A stretch of DNA of 64,000 nt from Romanomermis culicivorax (taxonomy: Eukaryota > Nematoda > Enoplea > Mermithida > Mermithidae), in the NCBI GenBank assembly GCA_963922205.1, contig CAWUHX010000096.1, positions 930,001-994,000 of the forward strand, read 5' to 3'. The translations under genes were made by a program, and so were the position numbers. This document shows positions 1 through 12,200 of this stretch, one piece after another. Within the stretch, counting starts at the first letter, position 1, and every line of letters begins with the position of its first letter. A model generated the notes under the pieces. It saw nothing but the letters and a program-made list of their open reading frames with translations, made no database searches and was not told the DNA's origin.

Positions 1-31
1 TTTCGGAAAATAAAATCGACAGATAAATGTA

Positions 32-3000
32 TCACTCACTTTCGCCGCAGAAATGGCACGTACGAGGGCATAATTTGGACACTGAGGAAGCCAATCCGAA
101 ACAATCGCCCCGTTCGCGCAACGAGTTGCAATTCAATTCTTCATTATCGCGGCATTCTACGTCGAATAGTGGTTGTTCTTTTTCGGCATAACCGTGATTC
201 GTCACTGTTCCAGAAAGAAAGTTTATGATATGGTAGAATCCAGGAGCCTGTGGGGCCTAAACCTGAAGTTATATCACCCCTCCCCCCAGCCCTCATCCTG
301 GTCATTTGCCACATCCTAGTCATTTGTCAATTTTGAAGATTGATCAGCAAGTCCAAAAAATTCTATAATGATCCTACTGTATGTGATAATGTGATTGATT
401 CATTCTTGTATTTTGTGTTATTCATGAGTGGTTGTCTTCTGTGCTTTTCCTTTGTGCTTAGATGAATAGTGAACATCCTGGTCATTTGTCAATTTTCAAG
501 ATTGATCAACAAGTTCATATATTGTATCGGTTAAAGTTTCCAGAACGTCTGATATCAATCCTACTGTATGTGATGAAAGTTTTTAATCATTCTTGTGTCT
601 CGTGTTCTGCGTGAATGGTCGTCTTTTGCGCTGTTCTTTCGAATAGTGCGAGTTTACGGGAAGAAGTGATACATTGCGTAATAAAATCTAAATTGAATTT
701 TGTTTTCTAGGTTGAGTCAAACTAGTCGGAGATTATGTTGAGTATTGGTTACAAACCCTAGATTGCTATGAAGGCACATTTCCATGTTTCAGCATCCGGA
801 CAACTTTAGCAAAAGAGGGAAGATCCTTGGACGCATAACGTTATCCTCTCTACAAGCTAGTCAGAATGTCACGAGAAGTGACAAAAATGTAAAGTTATGA
901 AAAATTACGTACTGTACATTTTCTGCAAATTCTACCATGTTTTTCCTCAAAAAATTCCGGTTAAAATCTGTTTTTGTACAGTTATTTTTCGTTCGTTAGA
1001 ATTACGAGTTTTATGCACTCCAGCACTTTTTATTGTAATTATGCACACTTCAACGGAAATGGTGGCGACAACTCAAAAACACTAATTAGGAACTCTCGTG
1101 TAATTATGCACACTTCAACGGAAACAGTGGCGACATCTCAAAACACTAATTACGGACACTAGCATAACAGGGCTGATTGTGGCAGTAGATTTCAGAACCT
1201 ATAGTAACTCAAGTATGGTTTGCGCCGACCACTGTGGGTGTTTTTCTTGTCTGAAATGTGGGTCAAGTGGGTCTGAGACGAAGAAGAAGACCCTGTTTTT
1301 GGAAAGATGACCGGTCTTGGTTTTTGGCATCAACCTGAATAGTTGAATCCCGCGCCGGATTCCATCGGTTATTTTTCCTTACGAGAATCTTTGGTTTTTG
1401 CGTTGACCTCAGCAGTTGAATCCCGCGCTGGATTCTGTCAGTAATTTTGCCTTACGAGAATCGTCCCGCAACTGGACCCTTATTTCGTTTGTGCATTTTC
1501 GCGCCGAGTTTTACATTGTGTAATTTCGCGCCCATTTTACGTTTGCGTTTTGCACCAGTTTTACATTTCGTGTCAAACCAACGTTTGTACAAAGGTTGTA
1601 AGTTGTAAATTAGTAAAGTCAAAAACCCAACTTGCCTAGGTACACATCAACCAGTTACAGTAACCCTGACAAGAACATCTCAAGTAAAAGTAAGTTCTGT
1701 GTTGCGAACATGTTAATCTATATATTGCATAACCACTCAAATTTTCCACTATGATATTTACCCTGACACTTACGCATGCCCCTGCTCTTGAGAATAGAAC
1801 GTCACTAGAAGACCGAGTAACAGGGCCGTCTGCGAATATTTGTCATTTTTCAAATCTGATCTGCAAGTTCCTACGCTCTAACAAGAAAAGCTTTGGAGCA
1901 AGTTATACTGTAATGTGGTGTAAGATATTCTTCATTTTTGTTTTTTTTGTTGCTTGTGGATGGTTGTCTTTTAGGCTGTAGGTTTCCACATTTGTGTAGC
2001 AGGGGGGTCATAGGTAAGTTTTATTGTGAATGAATATAAAGTAAAAATTGTGTTTTCCAGGTTGTCAAAGAGTGAGTGAAAGTATATAGGGGAGTTTCAG
2101 CATTCAGCATCTGGAAATGTTGAGTTATTCATGGCTTGCAGCTCATTTGGGCGCATTCGTGGCCCCAGCTTCAAGTGCTTCCCAGGACACCAAGGTAAAG
2201 TTTCTCCAAAAAGTGTGAAATGCATGGTGGACCTAAAATCCACATTTTTTAGTGGATTTTGGTATCTGAAATGTGGATGGGATTGCCTGAACCTAAGCAT
2301 TCAGATACCAGAAACCATTAAAAATTTCGATTCTATATCATGCACCCTTTTGTCAAAAACCATGGCAATGAAATTTTGATTCCCTGTCCATATGTTGTAG
2401 TGTATTTCCACCAATTTGTTGTACATTCATATTTTGTGTCAAATTTCGAAAGAGGCCCACAGGTATAAAGTGGAGTGAGTGACGCGGACCATCGAGAGAC
2501 GTCTTACTGTAGCACATATCTGCACGTGTGCATTTGGGCTCTCTCATTATTGTTGTTATTAGTCATATGTTTCACGTACTTGCCTGCCTCCCTGTGCACC
2601 CAGCCCTTTTGGTGTATTTCCCGTAGCACAAGGGAGTGATTGTATCCTCACCCGTCCAAATTTGTATTAGTAAGTTTACGTTGCGTCTGGTAAAAATTGG
2701 AGAGAATTCTTCGTATCTCTTCATGTTTAATTAGGAGATGGATTAAGGAATCAGTTTCCTTTAGTCTGTGGGTAATTACTGTCAGGTTTAAGTACATTAA
2801 TTAAGTATTTAATCAGGTAAGCGTGGGTGTTGGAAATACGTGCATTAAGGACGAATTCTGGAATCTCACTCCTGCCTCCTCTCTCAAAAGCCTCGACTAT
2901 TCTAAAATATAACACATACTCGACATTTGCGTGTACCTTCCAGACAACATCCATAACCAGATTCTACAGTTCAGTTCCCATCCTCAACTTACATTCCGGG

Positions 3001-3717
3001 CATTTATCGCCATTGGATACAACATTGCACAATAGCGGGCAAAGTTTCTGAGCGCCCAACAAATGACAACTTTTCCAATGGGATTGGCAAGAACCATGGT
3101 AATTGGAGAAACATTTGTTGCTTTCGTATTCGGTGGATACATCTTGAAAAAAGTGTGATGATAAATTTTATAATTGCTAATTACATCATTTTTTTACTTG
3201 TTGCTTTCATCCAGGCTAGAATATCAAAAATTGGATGTCTATCCGGGCCGCATTGTTCAAAAGTAATATTGTCGAATGTATTCGAGAAATTAAATTCTCG
3301 ACCTGTAGAAAGAGTATCGATAAAGTTAACGCTAATCATAATTGCTTACCTTTCATATTTACTAGCTTTCTCAATTTCATCTTGTATAGCTTCATTGATA
3401 GTTCTATTAATCTTTTGTATAACAATAACTTTTTTAGTTGATGGTGTATCTTCCAAAAAAGTTTCCGGTGTCGCAATATTAGCGTCTGATGTCGAATTCT
3501 CAATCGATATTATCGTCGATTCTGAACGGTCGTCAAAAGTCGTCGAATCATTATTATTATAATTTTTCGACAATGGATCATCGCAAAATGGATCAATGAC
3601 ATTTTTTTCAACTTGCCTTTTACATTTGGGTTTGAAGATGAATTTAATAGTCGATGATTTTTCTTTCGATAATGCGGCAAATGAAGCAACAATAGAAATC
3701 AAAACCAGTAATTGCAT
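32..3717 (-). CDS. Secreted protein with two ShKT domains
   Basis: Four exons on the minus strand: 3717-3363, 3302-3198, 3142-2993 and 204-32, giving 260 residues. Residues 1 to about 16 (MQLLVLISIVASFAAL) form a signal peptide. Residues 20-150 are a polar Asn/Ser/Thr-rich region. Residues 164-201 hold six cysteines in a loose ShKT pattern; 221-256 are a classic ShKT domain ending CPRTC..FC. ShKT domains are common in secreted nematode proteins and often sit at the C-terminus; the function here is unknown. The first donor is A|GTAAAT, chosen because it keeps phase 1; the stronger nearby AG|GTAAG breaks the frame. The last intron (2,788 bp) is inferred from a T|GTAAGT donor and a phase-matched acceptor. 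Without it the frame would stop at 2964 after one ShKT-like domain. The last intron is the least certain part. Confidence 0.72.
205..2992. repeat. Repeat-rich intron of the ShKT gene
   Basis: No coding signal was seen here apart from the inferred intron. It holds several low-copy duplications: a segment beginning CATCCTGGTCATTTG near 292 recurs near 474; a 65-bp tandem pair at about 1035-1155 is built on ATGCACACTTCAACGGAAA; and a pair near 1330 and 1410 contains GAATCCCGCGC. A short hairpin with AAAATCCAC arms lies at 2236-2261. The end nearest the gene's third exon carries a copy of dispersed family 1 (2397-2960). Confidence 0.5.
2397..2960 (+). repeat. Dispersed repeat family 1, copy 1
   Basis: Shares ordered blocks with 41034-41560 and partly with 50178-50400: a GTAGTGTRTTT start, then GAGGCCCRCAGGT, then CTTACTGTAGCAC, then a later block with TTAAGTACA and CGTGGGTGT. 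The copies are clearly diverged. No coding frame. Likely a non-autonomous mobile element; its ends are not defined. Confidence 0.6.
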
Positions 3718-4249
3718 GGCGTATCAGGGCACAAAATTAATTTTTGTATTTATGATGCCCCGAGAATTATTATTCCGAAGATTTAGGGCATAATTACTAA
3801 TGTTCAGTTTTTTCAAGTGTATTAAATTCTCAACCATCGATCATACCCAAAATAAGGCCCTCTATAATGGAAAAGTACAAAAAATGGAATATATTTCATT
3901 TATTTTCCAGGACGATGGATATAAACTTGTCAAAACGAAGTATTCAAAATGGATAATCTACATTTGGAATTAAGTTTTTTCTTGTTTTATTTTTAAATAT
4001 TTTATAACTTTTGCATATTTTCAGAAAGAATTGGCATTTTTCATGTGCAGATGATTGAAGCAATCAATGATCAATTCGAATATTTTCGAGGATCATTCTC
4101 TATTTTAGGCTATTTTCCCTCCAAAAAATTCCATATAATTTTCATTTCTAAAAAGTCAGCAACTTCATTGGATGACAATTCAAAGCAGCAGGTACCCTGC
4201 TACTTGCCAAGAGTTGTTGGTTCATGAGCACTGAGCATTGGAGTTGTAC
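3718..4249. other. Intergenic, upstream of ShKT gene
   Basis: AT-rich sequence upstream of the minus-strand ShKT gene. I see no gene, repeat array or RNA here. The promoter of the ShKT gene should lie in this stretch, but no motif can be assigned. Confidence 0.4.
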
Positions 4250-4257
4250 GCTAAAAA

Positions 4258-4385
4258 TCACAGCCAAGGGGCCCATGTTTATCTGGGTTCACCTTGTGGT
4301 GTGGTGGTCTAATGGTGAGGACATCAGGCCAGAATGCTGGTAACCCAGATTGGACTCCTGCCTACACACTATTTTTCAAACTGAA
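4258..4385 (+). repeat. tRNA-like SINE, family E
   Basis: Contains an A-box-like TGGTCTAATGGTGAGGA followed about 30 bp later by a B-box-like GATTGGACTCC. An inverted copy lies at 9930-10075, where the same blocks occur in reverse order (ending in CATGAACCAAC). This layout fits a tRNA-derived short interspersed element rather than a working tRNA. Confidence 0.55.
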
Positions 4386-4617
4386 CATTATTATAGCTAC
4401 AGTACAACACTCCACGTGTCTCCAATCCATTTTTGCATCTTTGCTACAGTAAGACACTCTGTATGTCACTTGAAGACTTTCTGACTAGTTATACAGGCCA
4501 AAATAGGGGGTACACAAATGGTACCAACATAGGCCTTAAGGTATACCGCCTTGTGCAGGGCCCTACAGGAAATGTAGAAAGTATAGTCCACAATGCAATA
4601 TGATCCTAACCTCATTG

Positions 4618-4815
4618 AATGTGTGACGTGTCGCACGGCTGTACATCACCCCTTCGTAACAATTGCAACACTGGCTCAGTAGTTCAAATGGAAGAACCCT
4701 GCACTATAGTCACGGAGATCCAGGTTCGAATCCCGGACGAGCATCATTTTTCGAACAGTGTTTGGCGATGGTTACAATGGCAAAGCCTCTATCCAATACG
4801 TTTAAAATGTGTGGG
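4618..4815 (+). repeat. Palindromic tRNA-core element, family A copy 1
   Basis: The core at 4674-4743 resembles a tRNA (A box in TAGTTCAAATGGAAGAA, B box GGTTCGAATCC). It is framed by inverted arms: CGTAACAATTGCAACACTG on the left, CAGTGTTTGGCGATGGTTAC on the right. Other copies lie at about 5677, 5945, 44473, 60763 and 61034. Confidence 0.65.
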
Positions 4816-5570
4816 GCGATACAGGGCATGTAGAAAATATGCCGGAAGCTTTAAGATGTAAAATTCGACTTTTATGTACAAAGTATGCCCAAAGCTTTAA
4901 TGGGTAAAATTCAACTTCCATGTAGAAAGTACGCCTCAACATTAAATTTGTGATGCAATGTTTCCCCAAAAATTTTAATTTTTTTGTAAAATTTTTTGTA
5001 AAACACATTTTCTGCATTCATGCTTAATAACTGTTTTCACGACCAGTTTTTTGGTTCATCGTGATACAATTTTTCATACATTTTGCAAAAAAAATGCATT
5101 CCAAAAAAGCGAAAATCACGTCCTAAAATCAGTGCTCAAGCATAGGGAATCATCAAAAAACGTGTCCCGAATAGGTAAATAATTTTTCCGGAACAAAATT
5201 TTTTGTAAAATTTTTCTAAAAAAATGAGTAAAACCATTAAATCGTTAGATTTTCTGACCTTGAGGCGCTATTTTTTTAAAATTTTCTGAGAGACATTGTG
5301 TCATAAATTTTAATGTCTTGGTCAGTTGAGGAAATATGAGGTCTTATTTTACCCATTGAAGCTTCTGGCCTACTTTCTACGTGGAAGTAGAATTTTATAG
5401 CTTGAAGCCTTGGGCGTACTTTCTACACGGAAGTAGAATTCTACAAGTTGAAGCTTCAGGCATACTTTCTAAATAAATGTAGAATTTTAGGGTTGAAGCT
5501 TCAAGTGTACCTTCTACGTGCAAGTAAAATTTTACACAATGAAGCTTGGGGCAAACTTTATAAACCCGCT
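4816..5570. repeat. Degenerate ~50-bp tandem repeat
   Basis: Repeated variants of GTAGAAAGTATGCC followed by AAGCTTTAA and GTAAAATTC appear in both strand senses at 4845-4940 and 5340-5560. The same motif set occurs at about 43000-43800 and at the start of the 67-bp array (46285-46385), so these are probably related. The middle, about 5000-5340, is AT-rich with nothing recognisable. Confidence 0.5.
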
Positions 5571-5676
5571 GTGCGACCCCACATGCTTAAGAAAATTTGG
5601 ATCATATTATAGTTTCCAAATCATCTGTATCACCACCACAGTTTAGGTGGTATACTTTGATATATATGTTCCATAT

Positions 5677-6170
5677 GTCACATGTCACACGGCCGTACAT
5701 CACCTCTTCAAAACAATCGCAACACTGGCTCGGTAGTTCAAATGGAAGAACACTACACTATAGTCATAGAGACCTAGGTTCGAATCCTCGACGAGCATAT
5801 TTTTCCAACAGTGTTTGGTGATGGTTACAATGGCAATGCGTTTATCCAATACGCGTCATGGCTAGGCTTGGATGGTCCCACATTGGTGGGCCGCAGGAAC
5901 CTGCATCTTCAATGGACGAGGTCGTCTTTCTTTCAAGGGGGGAATGTCACGTGTCGCACGGCTGTACATCACCCCTTCGTAACAATTGCAACACTGGTCG
6001 GTAGTTCAAATGGAAGAATGCTGCACTATAATCACAGAGACCCTGGTTCGAATCCCGGACGAGCATTATTTTTCGAACAGTGTTTGGGGATGGTTAGAAT
6101 GGCAACACGTTTATGCAATAATTGCCAAATGTGTGGGGCGATACATGGCATGTAGAAAATATGCCTGAAG
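5677..6170 (+). repeat. Family A copies 2 and 3 in tandem
   Basis: Two tRNA-core palindromic elements lie about 270 bp apart. Cores are near 5725-5797 and 5993-6065; the second has lost a few bases at the core start. Between them is the block GTGGGCCGCAGGAACCTGC, which also lies between the two copies at 60763-61222. The pair therefore seems to have moved or been copied as a unit. Confidence 0.6.
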
Positions 6171-6460
6171 CTCCATCTGATGCGAAGGGCCAAATTCCAT
6201 CTAGAGCAAAGGGCCAAAGCCCCAGGCGCCCTGCTTGCTAATGCCAAGCAACAGGAAGACCTTTATAGGGATCCTGCAAGTAAGTAAGTCTATTCTTGAC
6301 CAGTAAGCTTTCTCTCCTGGGAGACTGTGAGATGTCATGGTGGAGCCCCTCAATTGAAGGTAAGTTATTTATCGTTATTGCCAGGTCTACGGAACTGAAC
6401 TGTTGCGTGATCTCCAATGCTCAGCTAAGGAATTAGCTCTAACTAGTTCTGTCAAACCAG

Positions 6461-6876
6461 GTTAACTGACATTTGAGCGCCGACAACTGAGCACCGACTA
6501 TTTGATGCATTATAATAGAGCGTTTTCTTTAAGCCTAAGCCTAAGCCTAAGCATAAGCCTAAGCCTAAGCCTAAGCCTAAGCCTAAGCCTAAGCCTAAGC
6601 CTAAGCCTAAGCCTAAGCCTAAGCCTAAGCCTAAGCCTAAGCCTAAGCCTAAGCCTAAGCCTAAGCCTAAGCCTAAGCCTAAGCCTAAGCCTAAGCCTAA
6701 GCCTAAGCCTAAGCCTAAGCCAAAGCCTAATCCTAAGCCATTAAATAGTTGGTGCTCAGTTGTCTGGCACTCAGTTGTCTGGTGCTCAGTTGTCTCGGCT
6801 CTCAGTTGTCTAGCGCTCAGTTGTTGGCACTCAATTGTCGCTGCTCAATTGTCCAGTGCTCAATTGTCGGATCTTT
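6461..6876 (-). mobile_element. Telomere-core foldback element, copy 1
   Basis: The core at about 6529-6738 is an almost perfect CCTAAG (TTAGGC) hexamer array. The left flank has about two copies of the unit GACAACTGAGCRCC followed by GACTATTTGATGCAT. The right flank has the inverted form AATAGTTGGTGCTC and then about eight copies of GGCRCTCARTTGTC. Both ends survive, so this copy shows the whole structure. It lies between genes. The long Ser-Leu frame through the array is not a gene. Confidence 0.8.
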
Positions 6877-7193
6877 TTCTTTCTTTATCCCTAAGGAAAG
6901 ATCTTTTTCTACTTCTTGGATAAAGTTTGCGGTCATCTTCTCTCGTCTGGACTGAGCATCAAGTACAATTCAAAGCTATTCAATGGTTTCCCGAATCCCC
7001 GCCCACTACGAGTTAACGTCTTATATCCACTGCTAACTTCGCAAAATATTTTCCCTCTAGCATCGTTTGCGTATGTTTTCCATTTTTTATAACGCCTGCT
7101 AGCTGATGCAAGTTTTGCTCCTCCTAGCTGCGAAATAGAATATTCTAGCGGCAAAAAGCTGCTTATAATTTAGGAAATTTGCTTCAAAGCAAA

Positions 7194-7533
7194 ATGGCCG
7201 AAAACGACAATTCTGCATTAGAAGTAAGTTTTGCTTATTTTACCTAAATATATTTGATTTTTTAGGCTTTTCAGGTTTTTTTAGCTTTTTTAGGACAAAA
7301 TTAAAGCCTTGCGACAAGATTTGGAAGCCGAAAAAATTTTGGTCGACAGGGTAAAAATGTAAAATTTTTATATTTTTTCGTCAAATGTTGAAATTTTTTT
7401 TTTAATATAGATTAAGAAACGTGAAGCTGAAGTGCAACAAGAATTGATTTTGATGAAGAAAATTATTTCGTTAGAAATGGCGAAAAGAGCTAAAAATGAA
7501 TCATCGCAGAATAAAAACGAAGAAATTCAGTAG
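7194..7533 (+). CDS. Small coiled-coil protein, 69 aa
   Basis: Three exons: 7194-7223, 7294-7350 and 7411-7533, with phase-0 introns of 70 and 60 bp that have clean GT/AG ends (GTAAGT; TTTTTTAG; TTTAATATAG). The protein begins MAENDNSALE and is almost wholly charged heptad-like helix (DKIKALRQDLEAEK, then IKKREAEVQQELILMKK), ending in an Asn/Glu tail. There is no signal peptide or membrane segment, so it is probably intracellular. A polyadenylation signal AATAAA lies at 7631-7636. I do not recognise the family; a small structural or adaptor subunit is possible, but no function is claimed. Confidence 0.75.
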
Positions 7534-7630
7534 ATTATTGGAATTTTTATTTTTATGACCATTATTTAATGCGTTTTTCATTTTTTCTATGTATGCTATG
7601 AATGTTTAAAGCTTTCCTGTAAATATATAC

Positions 7631-7636
7631 AATAAA
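7631..7636 (+). terminator. Poly(A) signal of the coiled-coil gene
   Basis: AATAAA about 98 nt after the stop codon at 7531-7533. Confidence 0.6.
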
Positions 7637-7645
7637 GGTCTTAAA

Positions 7646-7893
<248 letters not shown>

Positions 7894-8039
7894 TGTCCAT
7901 CTAAATGTTTGTCACAGAACACAATATAGCAGCCTCATGAAGGATATACTGTTGACAGCAGATAACGACTCTTGCACCATATCGAACAATATCCAAACAT
8001 GCTGTACTGTACATATTTACCTACAGTACGATGTCGTGT

Positions 8040-9035
8040 GTTATAATATAGCTTAATGTTATAACATGGGCCTATGTTAAAGGATATCTAAAAAGTTTGT
8101 CCAAAATTTTTTTAGGGAAGCTATATGTCATGATGTGATCTTATGTTATAACATAACATATGTTATGACATGGGCCTACTTTATAAAATATAATTGCAAT
8201 ATAGCTTATCACATAGTATAACATATCTTATATTATAGCAAATCCCACTCATATTGTAGCATTTGTCACATTTGAGCATTTGTCACATTACATATGTCAT
8301 GTTTTAACATATCCTCTGTTATAGCATATTCCATATTCTAACATATGTCATATTATAGCCTATGTCACATTATAGCATCACATATTATAACATATCCTAT
8401 ATTATAGCGTATCCCATTTTGTAACACACCTCATATTATAGCATATGTCACATTGTAGCATATGCCACATTATAGCGTATCGCACATCATAACATATGTC
8501 ATGTTAAAACATACACCATGTTTTAACATATCCTCTGTTATAGCATGCAATAACATATCTCATATTGTAAAATTTGCCACATTGTAGCATATTCCATATT
8601 ACATATGTCATGTTTTAACATATCCTCTGTTATAGCATATCCCATATTCTAACATATATCATATTATGGCCCATGTCACATTACAGCATATCACACATCA
8701 TTAGATATGCCATGTTATAACATATACCATGTTTTAATATGTCCTGTGTTATAGCATATCCCATATTATAACATGTCTCATATTATAGCATTTGTCATAT
8801 TATAGCATATCACACATTATAACATATGCCATATTATAACATATACCATGTTATAAAAAAATCAATGTGATAAAATAAAGTTTTGAGAAAAAATTTCCTG
8901 CATTTTCCAACATGGGCCTATGTTATAGCGTAAGGCTCTATTCGAACATATTTCTTCAATATACAGTTTTTCAGAAAAAATTTTTTATGTGTTATAAGAT
9001 AAGCCTATGTCATAACATAACATAACATAATAATT
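8040..9035. repeat. AT-rich 17-bp degenerate tandem array
   Basis: A run of about 1 kb built on a unit near TAGCATATGTCACATTA (17 bp), with variants such as CATATTATAGCATATC. The unit is partly self-complementary (CATATG, TATAACATAT). It lies upstream of the lectin gene at 9268 and has no coding potential. Confidence 0.7.
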
Positions 9036-9267
9036 ACAATAAAGCAACAAACACCCAATTCTTGTTAAACTTCAGGCTCAAGTTGTCACCCATGAGAGTA
9101 ATATGTTCGTCGAACTTAATGCGCAATGTCGCCATGAACTCTTGTATCCATGTTCTCTGGAAAATTTCACAATAGCAGTAAAGCATAATTTTTTTCTCCA
9201 TAGCAAAGTACAGTAACTATGGTTTGTGAGGAATTTTTTTTTGACATCTAGATAGAAGAAAAAAAAT

Positions 9268-12200
9268 ATGTCATTTCGCACTACTATGGTGATTTTTCTC
9301 TTGTTCCTGCATCTACTGCGTAAGTGAATTATTCTAAGAAAATTGTTTGGTAATGAGCCTCTTTTCCAGGTATCGTGACCGCATGCCCACCCGACTGGAC
9401 CGATGCCATGGGTTCGTGCTACATGAAACCTAAAAGCCTCAATGACCCGGTTTCGTGGGGCATGGCGCAATATATATGCGCCGATGCGGACTTGCGCGGG
9501 CATTTGCCGATATTCAAAGACGAAATGGCTTGGAATGTATTTCAAATTGGTTTGAAGTAATAGTATGGCGTGCGCACTTTTTTTAGGCCCAATGTTGAAG
9601 GGCTTCCTGGGTGGCACCGGAACTGTCCAATGCCAGGGTAGATGTGACCATCATGACCAGGACTCAACAAAAATGGCCGGGTTCGGAACCAGTGGATTGG
9701 AAGAAACATCAATCCTATGGGTGGAATGTTGTATGTGACCATAAAACTCCAATTCAGAAGTGCAGTCATTGATTGTCAATGATTGAATCCTGGGATTCAG
9801 TGACAGTTGCTGACTGTCACTGATTGATGTTGACGGTCGTGGATTCTCGCCTACTGTTGCCGATTAAATTCTAGGGATCAGAGACAATCACCAATTGTTG
9901 CTGACTGTCACCAATTGTCACTTTTGAAAAATAGGGTGTAGCCAGGAGTGGAACCTGGGTTACCAGCATTGCGGGCTGATGTCCTCACCACTAGACCACC
10001 ACACCACGAGATGAACCGAAATTAAGGTGCTCCCCTTGGCTACAATTTTTAGCATACAACTCCAATGCTTGGTGGTCATGAACCAACATTTGTTGCTGAC
10101 TGTTGCTGACTTTCACTGATTGTGGCTGACTGTCACGGATTATCACCAACTGCTGCTGATTGCTACCAACTGTCACCTGATTGTCACCAACTGTAACCAA
10201 TTGTCGTGACTCTCATGGATTGTTGACAACTGTCACTGAATGTCACTCACTGTTCGGGATTGTTGCCAGCTGTTGCCCATTCTGGATGACTGTCACATCA
10301 ACTGTCATGTATTGCCACTGACTGTAGCTCATTGTCACCAACTTTTGTCAATTGTAACTGACTGTTGTGGACTGTTGCTGACAGTTGCTGATTAAATCTT
10401 AGGGATCAAGGACAGTCACTAATTGTTGCTGACTGCCAGTGATAGCCAGTGACTGTCAGCAATTGTCACTGATTGTGGCTGACTGTCGCTGATTGTTACC
10501 AACTGTTGCTGATTATCACCAACTGTCACTAAATGTTGTGACTCTCGTGGATTGTTGCCAACTGTCACTGATTGTCGCCGACTGTAGCTGAATGTCACTC
10601 ACTGTTTGGCATCATTGCGGCCGGCTGTTGCCCATTGTTGCTGATTGTTGCTGACTGTTGCTGACTGTTGCTGACAATAACTGACTATCCCTGTCACCAA
10701 CTGTCATGTATTGCCATTGCCTGTAGCTCATTGTCACCAACTGTTGCCAATTGTAACTGACTGTCGTGGACTGTTGCTGACAGTTGCCAATTAAATCTTA
10801 GGGATCCAGGACAGTCACTAATTGTTGCTGACTGCCAGTGATAGCCAGTGACTGTCTGCAACTGTCATTGATTGTGGCTGACTGTCACTGATTGTCACCA
10901 ACTGTCAGCTATTGTCACTGACTGTAGCTGATTGTGGCTCACTGTCGTGGATTGTCACTGACTATCACCCATTATCTTAGGGTTCAGGAAAAGTAAACGA
11001 TTGTCACTCACTGTTGTGGATTGTCACCGACTGTTGCCCTCTGTCATCAACTGTTGCTGATTGTCCCTGACTGTCACCAATTGTCGCTGACTGCTGTGGA
11101 TTGTTGCGTACTCTTGCCCATGGTCACCGACTGTTGCTTATTGCCACTAACTGTCATTGTCACTGACTGTCATGGACTGTTGCTGACTTTTGCCGATTGT
11201 TACTGACCATAGCCAATTGTCACTCACTGTTCTGGATTGTCGCCAACTGTCACTGATTGTTGCTAACTGTTGTTGAATGTTCCTGACTGTCACTGTCACC
11301 CACTGTCACCTATTGTTGCTGGCAGTAGTTGATTGTCACCAACCGTCACTGATTGTCACTGACTGTCATGGATTAATGCCGACTGTTGCCAATTGTCAGG
11401 GACTGTTGCTGATTGACACCAACTGTCACCAGTTGTTGCTGACTGCCATGAATTCTATCAGACTGCTGCTGATTGTTGCCCACCATAGATGATTGTCAGT
11501 CTCTGTTCTGGATTGTTGCCGACTGTTTCCCATTGTCGTTAACCAATGCTGATTGTTGCTAACTGTTGCTGAATGTGGCTGACTATCACTGGCTGTCATT
11601 GTCACCAACTGCCACCTATTCTTGCTGACTGTACCTGATTGTCACCAACTTTGGCCTATTGTTGTTGACTGTCCTGGACTGTTGTGGACTGTCACCAACT
11701 GTCACCAACTGTTGCTGACTGTTGCCGAATGTTGCCAACAGTTGCAGATTGTCACTGACTGTTGCTGATTGTTTCTGACTGTGGCTAATTGTCACTCACT
11801 ATCATGGATTGTCGTTGACTGTCACCAATTAAATCCTAGGGATCAGGGACAGTCGCCCATTGTTAACAACTATTGCTGATTGTCACTCACTGTTCTGGAT
11901 TATCGCCAACTGTCGCCCATTGTCGCTGACCATGGCTGATTGTTGCTATGCTGAATGTTGCTGACTGTCACTGTCACCAACTGTCACTGATTGCCACTGA
12001 CTGTCATGGACTGTTGCCTATTGTGGCTGATTGTGCCTGACTTTCCCGGACTGTTGCAGATTGTTGGCGACTGTTGCCGACTGTTGCTGATTGTCACCAA
12101 GTGTCAGCAATTGTTGTCGACTGTGGTGATTGTGGACAGTCACAAGTTATCACCAACTGTCACCAATTGTTGCCAACTGTCACTGATTGTTGCTGGCTGT

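Noticed and set aside
2964..3142. Stop codon at 2964 as the end of the ShKT gene
   Set aside because: A strong T|GTAAGT donor lies just before it, and a phase-matched exon with a full ShKT domain exists at 32-204. Kept only as the alternative.
6933..7154. 73-codon minus-strand frame upstream of the coiled-coil gene
   Set aside because: No recognised motif, no splice or poly(A) support, and it occupies the likely promoter of the gene at 7194.
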